This document shows positions 57,743-64,000 of a stretch of DNA of 64,000 bases, one piece after another. This stretch comes from Doris montereyensis (taxonomy: Eukaryota > Mollusca > Gastropoda > Nudibranchia > Dorididae). The DNA lies in the NCBI GenBank assembly GCA_037039925.1, contig JAXRKP010000348.1, positions 20,001 to 84,000 on the forward strand. The letters are read 5' to 3'. The notes under the pieces are model-generated. The model was given only the letters and a program-made list of their open reading frames with translations, made no database searches and was not told the origin of the DNA. The position numbers and the translations under genes are program-made. Every line of letters begins with the position of its first letter. The stretch's first letter is position 1.

Positions 57743-58074
57743 ACTCGTTGTTTTTTAAAAGCGGCTAATCACAAATGAAGGTGGTCTGACAAAAGGTATA
57801 TCATTATTAGGCCAGGTATTGTCCATATTTGAAAGTTTTTCTGTGTTGTTTGTTTTGTTTTGTTTTGTTTTGTTGTGTTGTTGTTGTTGAGGTTTTGAGC
57901 AATAAGCAATCAGGCTTTGTTTGGCAACACGTGTATTTATTATTAGTGCTGACAATTTCATTTCGCCTCTACTTTATTTTGTAGCGGACTTTCCCAGGTC
58001 GCTCTTTCCTCGCAACAACACGAGGCCCAGGTGGGTAGCACGTGTGTGTATCGATGGCTTCTAATATGGCTGTG

Positions 58075-58325
58075 AGTGTGTGTGTGTGTCTCTCTCTCTC
58101 TCTCCTCCCTCTCCTCCTCTCCTCTCCTCTCGTCTCTCTCCTCTCATCTCTCTCTCTCCTCTCTTCTCATCACCTCTCTCTCTCTCTCTCTCTCTCCTCA
58201 TCTCCTCTCTCCTTCTCTCCCTCTCTCACTATCATCTCACTCTCTCATCCTCTCCTCCTCCTCATCTCTCTCTCTCTCTCTCTTCTTTCTCTGTCTGTCA
58301 TCTCTCTCACTCTCTCTCCCTCTCT

Positions 58326-58366
<41 letters not shown>

Positions 58367-58618
58367 CTCTCTCTCTCTCGTCTCTCCTCTCCCCTCCTCT
58401 CTCTCTCTCCTCTCTCTCTCTCTCCTCTCCTCTCCCTCCTCTCCTCTCCCTCTCTCTCCTCTCTCTCTCCTCCCTCTCTCTCTCTCTTCTCCTCTCCTCC
58501 TCTCTCTCTCTCTCTCTCTCTCCTCTCCCTCCTCTCTCTCTCTCTCTCCCTCTCTCTCACTCTCGCTCCTCTCTCTCTCTCTCTCTCTCCATCCCTCTCT
58601 CTCTCTCATCTCTCTCGT
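58075..58618. repeat. Impure (CT)n / CTCCT microsatellite, ~540 bp
   Basis: CT dinucleotides mixed with CTC and CCT triplet steps. Overlapping frames on both strands are open because there is no A/G for stop codons; they are not genes. Confidence 0.95.
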
Positions 58619-59078
58619 ATGTAGGCTACCATACTGTTCACCATCTAGATGTCTATATACTGATTTGACTATTTGACTATTTGACTAATTCATGAAGGCT
58701 ACCGTACAGTTCACCATCTAGATGTCTATACTGATTTGACTATTTGACTAATTCATGAAGGCTACCATACTGTTCACCAACTAGATGTCTATATACTGAT
58801 TTGACTATTTGACTATTTGACTAATTCATGAAGGCTACCATACTGTTCACCATCTAGATGTCTATATACTGATTTGACTATTTGACTATTTGACTAATTC
58901 ATGTAGGCTACCATACTGTTCACCAACTAGATGTCTATATACTGATTTGACTATTTGACTATTTGACTAATTCATGTAGGCTACCATACTGTTCACCATC
59001 TAGATGTCTATATACTGATTTGACTATTTGACTATTTGACTAATTCATGTATGCTACCATACTGTTCACCATGCTATA
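58618..59078. repeat. ~73-bp minisatellite
   Basis: Six units containing 'ggctaccatactgttcacca', 'tctagatgtctatatactga' and one to three copies of 'ttgactatt'. The copy number of the inner 9-bp step varies between units. Confidence 0.95.
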
Positions 59079-59174
59079 TACGATTTGCCTGCGACATGTT
59101 CACCATGCCCACAGCCTTTCTTCGCATTGTTGAGGATTTCCCCTTTAAATCATCACATACTAGCAGTCTGTTAT

Positions 59175-59285
59175 AACCATGATAAACCAAACGACAATGA
59201 AAGTGACCACTCCACCAAATAAAGACAGGACAAACACGTGACGTTTCGGGTGCAGCACTTCGTCAGACAACGAATGAGGAATTTT
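59175..59285 (-). mobile_element. Repeat with hammerhead-like core, copy 2
   Basis: The plus strand has 'cacgtgacgtttcgggtgca' and 'gcacttcgtcagacaacg'. The minus strand reads CTGACGA (59260-59266), 'agtgctgcacc' able to fold as a short stem II, and GAAAC (59243-59247). It is homologous to 37344-37475. The layout fits the core of Penelope-element hammerheads, but helix I is short and activity is untested. Confidence 0.5.
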
Positions 59286-59357
59286 TACACATGCTTAACA
59301 ATTTAAAAAAAACCCAACCCAACCCCAGATAGATTTAAATAACGTAAACAACAAACA

Positions 59358-59361
59358 GAGA

Positions 59362-59439
<78 letters not shown>

Positions 59440-59440
59440 G
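59358..59440. repeat. (ATT)n microsatellite
   Basis: About 27 ATT triplets. Confidence 0.97.
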
Positions 59441-59526
59441 GTGATGCAAACTATCTGACAAACCCTTTTAAATAAATAACACCATTGAGCCACAGTGGAG
59501 CGAAGTCAAACATGTTTGTTACAAGC

Positions 59527-60657
59527 AACCATGAGTGGAGTGATGACTCCACTGATGTAGACATGAGTGAGTGATGACTCCACTGATGTAGACATGAGTG
59601 AGTGATGGATGACTCCACTGATGTAGACATGAGTGAGTGATGACTCCACTGATGTAGACATGACTACACTGATGTAGACATGATGACTACACTGATGTAG
59701 ACATGAGTGAGTGATGACTCCACTGATGTAGACATGAGTGAGTGATGACTACACTGATGTAGACATGAGTGAGTGATGACTCCACTGATGTAGACATGAG
59801 TGAGTGATGACTCCACTGATGTGGACATGAGTGAGTGATGACTCCACTGATGTAGACATGAGTGAGTGATGACTTCACTGATGTAGACATGAGTGAGTGA
59901 TGACTCACTGATGTAGACATGAGTGAGTGATGACTCCACTGATGTAGAGACATGAGTGAGTGATGACTACACTGGATGTAGACATGAGTGAGTGATGACT
60001 ACACTGATGTAGACATGAGTGAGTGATGACTACACTGATGTGAGACATGTAGACATGAGGAGTGATGACTCCACTGATGTAGACATGAGTGAGTGATGAC
60101 TCCACTGATGTAGACATGAGTGAGTGATGACTCCACTGATGTAGACATGAGTGAGTGATGAATACACTGATGTAGACATGAGTGAGTGATGACTACACTG
60201 ATGTAGACATGAGTGAGTGATGACTACACTGATGTAGACATGAGTGAGTGATGACTCCACTGATGTGGACATGAGTGAGTGATGACTCCACTGATGTGAC
60301 TCCACTGATGTAGACATGAGTGAGTGATGACTCCACTGATGTAGACATGAGTGAGTGATGACTACACTGATGTAGACATGAGTGAGTGATGACTACACTG
60401 ATGTAGACATGAGTGAGTGATGACTACACTGATGTAGACATGAGTGAGTGATGACTACACTGATGTAGACATGAGTGAGTGATGACTACACTGATGTGGA
60501 CATGAGTGAGTGATGACTCCACTGATGTAGACATGAATGAGTGATGACTCCACTGATGTGGACATGAGTGAGTGATGGACTACACTGATGTAGACATGAG
60601 TGAGTGATGACTACACTGATGTGGACATGAGTGAGTGATGACTCCACTGATGTAGTA
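59527..60657. repeat. 31-bp minisatellite, 1.1 kb
   Basis: About 36 units of 'atgagtgagtgatgactcca' plus 'ctgatgtagac'. Variant positions are c/a in 'gactcc/gactac' and a/g in 'gtagac/gtggac'. Some units are truncated. Confidence 0.96.
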
Positions 60658-60889
60658 TGTAGACAGACCAGACGCGTGACGACACTAGCACTAGCGCCAC
60701 TAGCGGTGTGTTATTATTATGGGAAGAATCGATACTGTCCTTGAGATGTCTAAAGTAAATGTAGCTCCAAATCGACTTTAGATCTTGATCTATTCGTTGT
60801 CAGTGTCAGTGTCAGCCACTGCCAAAAAGAATCCACATAAACTAGGTCTACCTACTCTGTGACATCTAGATGGTGGGTACACTGGCACG

Positions 60890-61030
60890 CTGCTGAGTGG
60901 TAGGTCCTACTTCTGTCCTTTTTTCTTTTTTTCTCTTTCACTTATCTCTCCTTTTCATATTATTGGTGTTTACTCTTGACATCCTGAGATCGCCGCACAT
61001 GGTTTATGTGGTAGATTTCAATCAATCGAT
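60890..61030 (+). mobile_element. S2 SINE copy
   Basis: Contains 'ctgctgagtggtaggtccta' and 'cctgagatcgccgcacatgg' and ends 'gtggtagatttcaatcaat'. Confidence 0.75.
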
Positions 61031-61329
61031 TAGTCAGATCTAGATAATCTATATATATATATCTTTTAGACCTTCTAGTTTCTCACCCTACAATAGCATG
61101 CCAAACACCTTTCCGACAGATATCTGGCTAGCTAGCTAGACATGGCCGCAATAGTGACTACGTGAAATCAGTTGTTAGACCTGATCAAATGAATGCATGA
61201 TGTGCATGCATGACCATTGGTGGCAGTTGCCTCAGTTTTTGGAAGAGAAGGATACAGAAACTACTGCTACTAAAAAGGTGTGGGGAAATTGTGTGAACCT
61301 GCTGCTACAGCCTACAAACAGCTCTATTA

Positions 61330-61374
<45 letters not shown>

Positions 61375-61834
61375 AGAAGAGTGTGGCTTTTCTTTATTTC
61401 GCTTGCCTTGAGTTGCATTGCCTTTGGTCTTGTTGTTGGTCTGCTGTCTCCTCTCATTCATCTACCCAGCCACCCACCCACCCACAGCCCTTCCCTTCCC
61501 CCACCCCCACCCACACCAATCACCCTCTGCTCGCTCTTTCCACCCCGCAATATCGTCCATCATCACCCACCGGCTGGATGACAGCACCATAATGCATGTA
61601 CTAAGTACTAGCCAATTTCTAACCCCCCCCCCCCCCCCCATTTCTCAGATGCAGATACTATATCAGACGGCCAGGCCATGTTTGAAACTTTTTCCACGCG
61701 CATGACCACTGCTTTGGACTTAGGAACTCCAACCGCTCGCTGATTAGTGTGTGGGGGGGGGAGTCACCGCGAGCTACACCCAGATTTGTCTTGTCCTCCT
61801 TTCTCTATCTCTTTCATATTTATATATTTATTTA

Positions 61835-61835
<1 letters not shown>
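61031..61835. other. Non-coding, with (TAC)n and C-runs
   Basis: (TAC)n at 61328-61372, a C-rich patch at 61460-61550 and an 18-base C run at 61622-61639. No gene is recognised. Confidence 0.5.
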
Positions 61836-62150
<315 letters not shown>

Positions 62151-62374
62151 TTTTTTTTTAAGCTTTTGAATTCTCACATGTTCGGTGGGGTTTTTTTTCT
62201 CCACTTCATAGAAATCAGGATAAGCTCTGATTTAATGGGCTATAAAGGCCAAGGTGAAGACTTCACCTGCTTTTTATTTTTTGTTTTGTTTTATCTACCA
62301 TCTAGTTGGCCACTATTACAAAAAAACCCCAAAAAACAAAACAAAAATACACACCCCAAAACAATGGAAGACAC

Positions 62375-62407
<33 letters not shown>

Positions 62408-62819
62408 AACAAAAAAAAAAAAACAAACAAAAAAACCCCCAAAAAACCCCCAAAACCCCCCAAAAAAAACAACTAAAAAACAAAAACAAGCCCAAAATAA
62501 ATCAGAAAAAAACAAAACAAAACAAAAGTGGATATGAAAGAGGATAACATGCAGTGAGCTTGTGAAATCGTATTTCTTCTTCTTAAGCTTTGACCACTGC
62601 GTGCGTGCGACTCTCTACCAGCAGCCCCTTTTATTTTTGGGGTGTTTTTATTTGTTTTGTTTTGTTTTTTTGTTTTTGTTGTTGTGTTTTTGTTTCTTTC
62701 TTTTAGTCGTATTTTTCCCTCCAATGCCTTTGCCGTGTTACGCCCCAGTCTATAGGACACGTAGTATAGAAAGCTTTGTCTTGGCCTTACGTTACGTAAC
62801 AGTTGGGTGTGATGGTACC

Positions 62820-62866
<47 letters not shown>

Positions 62867-62892
62867 AACGTTCCTTCTTGGATTGTAAAATT
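62151..62892. other. Non-coding, A/C-rich then T-rich, with (ATG)n
   Basis: 62315-62530 is a run of A and C with almost no G or T. 62820-62868 is (ATG)n. No gene is recognised. Confidence 0.6.
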
Positions 62893-63222
62893 TCTTCAAG
62901 GCCGTTACGGCCCAATAGAGCCGGAGCTTATCCCAGTTTCAAAATGGCGCGAAGCGGAACAGCTGATATTTATGATAATAATCACCTCCTGAACAGGATG
63001 CTAGTCTGACGCATGATTTTACTCCCCCTTCCCCAAGCTACCGCTTGTACCCATTTGCGCCGTGGGTCGAGTGGGGAAAGTGCGTGTTAGTATTAGTGTT
63101 AGTGTTAAGCGTCTTTCCCAAAGAACACAACGTCAGACCTAGCTTTGCTGGGATTCGAACTCGGGACCTCCACAATTCCCAGTCCTGCAGCTGTAACACA
63201 CCGCTCGGCCACCGATGCCACA
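62893..63222 (-). mobile_element. S3 SINE, well preserved
   Basis: Reads 'cttcaaggccgttacggccc', 'agagccggagcttatcccag', 'gcgaagcggaacagctgata' and 'cttgtacccatttgcgccgt', with a local 'tagtgttagtgttaag' expansion. It ends 'gctgggattcgaactcggga' ... 'ccgctcggccaccgatgcc', the inverse of a tRNA-like head. Confidence 0.85.
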
Positions 63223-63264
63223 CCTTCGTCTGGCCTGGGATTGGATCAAACGAAATCACGTTGG

Positions 63265-63545
63265 CATGGCAGCAGCTGGCGGGCGCAGCTGGTAGGGTCC
63301 TACTCTTTTTTCTTTCTTCTTCTTGCTACTCCTCTTTTCACCCTAATGTCTTTCTTTCCTGTTTGCCGTTCCCCCCTTAATTTACTGGTGGGCGGTGGTT
63401 GGCAGGTCGCTGATGGTAGGGTCCTACTTCTTTCTTCTTCCTATTTCTCTTTTCACTTATCTTTTATCTTGCTCGCTCTTCTCGTGATTCAACTGAGATC
63501 ACGGCATATGGCGGACTGGGTAAATTTCGATGAAACAAAACGAAA
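63265..63545 (+). mobile_element. Two S2 SINE copies
   Basis: About 63265-63400 and 63400-63545. Both have 'gctggtagggtcctactc' or 'gatggtagggtcctacttct'. The second ends 'gactgggtaaatttcgatga'. Confidence 0.8.
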
Positions 63546-63838
63546 CTTTATTCACCCTGGGGAGATCACCCACTTAAGGCGGACGGACCGGGGTTAAATT
63601 ATTATTATGTCGATGGAGGAAAAGAAAAACAGAGCAGACAGCCGTTTATTGTTCTTATTGGAGGTGTTTATTTAATAGTGTAATATCTTTGTTGTTTGTG
63701 TCTGTGTATGTTTGTGTGTGCCCCTCTTGGGCCGATTTCCTCCACCTTTTCTTCATGCCAATTCAGAGCTTACTTTGAAGTAGAAATAAGATTGAATAAG
63801 CCCTCTATTAAAATGTTTATGTTATGATGAATGTTGAG

Positions 63839-63875
<37 letters not shown>

Positions 63876-64000
63876 GAGGTGTGTGCCTGGAGGCCTGTGC
63901 TCAGGTCAGTGTCAAGTACATGTAGATCAATGTGTTGGGTGGTGTGTTGAGCTTACTGTTGAGGTGTGTGTTGAGGGTTTGCTTCTCAAGCTGCTACCAC
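63546..64000. other. Non-coding end of window with (GT)n
   Basis: (GT)n at 63841-63874. The following 'gaggtgtgtg...gttgag' phrases repeat loosely to the window edge. No gene is recognised. Confidence 0.5.

Noticed and set aside
57981..58031. Exon-like segment (tttgtag ... cccag|gtgggt) as the missing AP3S last exon
   Set aside because: The reading GLSQVALSSQ resembles the expected tail only in three residues, the phase does not fit, and it has no stop; probably chance splice-like sequence.
59527..60657. Regular 31-bp repeats as a possible CRISPR array
   Set aside because: There are no unique spacers between units; it is a plain minisatellite in an animal genome.

Overview
This is a stretch of animal nuclear DNA, most likely from a mollusc and plausibly a gastropod. 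That placement is inferred from the protein sequences and the style of the dispersed repeats; nothing in the window names the species. Two intron-containing protein genes lie head to tail on the + strand, and the rest is repeats.

Gene 1 (2027-21836) is a complete eight-exon gene for the G-protein alpha subunit Gq (GNAQ family; 353 residues once frame breaks are ignored). The N-terminal MACC palmitoylation motif, P-loop, switch regions, NKKD and TCAT guanine-binding motifs and C-terminal EYNLV are all present. Its catalytic switch I arginine (human R183) is encoded as glutamine (CAG). Gene 2 (39540 to at least 49031) is the sigma subunit of the AP-3 adaptor complex (AP3S). Five exons are visible, and the exon for the last ~42 residues is not found. 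Conserved exons of both genes carry small indels (GNAQ +1, -2, -1; AP3S +1/+2, -1) although every other splice site looks functional. I read these mainly as consensus errors in a long-read assembly rather than gene death.

Layout: 1-2026 upstream sequence and GNAQ 5' region; 2027-21836 GNAQ; 21837-~30540 a very T-rich domain that may be a long GNAQ 3' UTR; 31.0-39.4 kb intergenic repeats (SINE cluster, 45-bp minisatellite, GA/CA/TA microsatellites, a terminal-inverted-repeat element, a CATA array); 39.33-39.54 kb AP3S promoter/5' region with an ETS motif; 39540-49031 AP3S exons; 49.2-64.0 kb a second T-rich domain, several minisatellite arrays (64, 42, 73 and 31 bp units), microsatellites and SINEs.

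Repeats: at least four SINE-like families (called S1-S4 here), two families of short terminal-inverted-repeat elements plus one pogo-like element with a TA target duplication, LINE fragments, two copies of a repeat with a hammerhead-ribozyme-like core, and about ten minisatellites. Two of the minisatellites appear to have grown out of internal pieces of SINEs. I see no operon-like, CRISPR, phage or bacterial feature. The two genes work in separate processes (receptor signalling to phospholipase C; endosome-to-lysosome vesicle sorting), and nothing here shows a functional link beyond adjacency.
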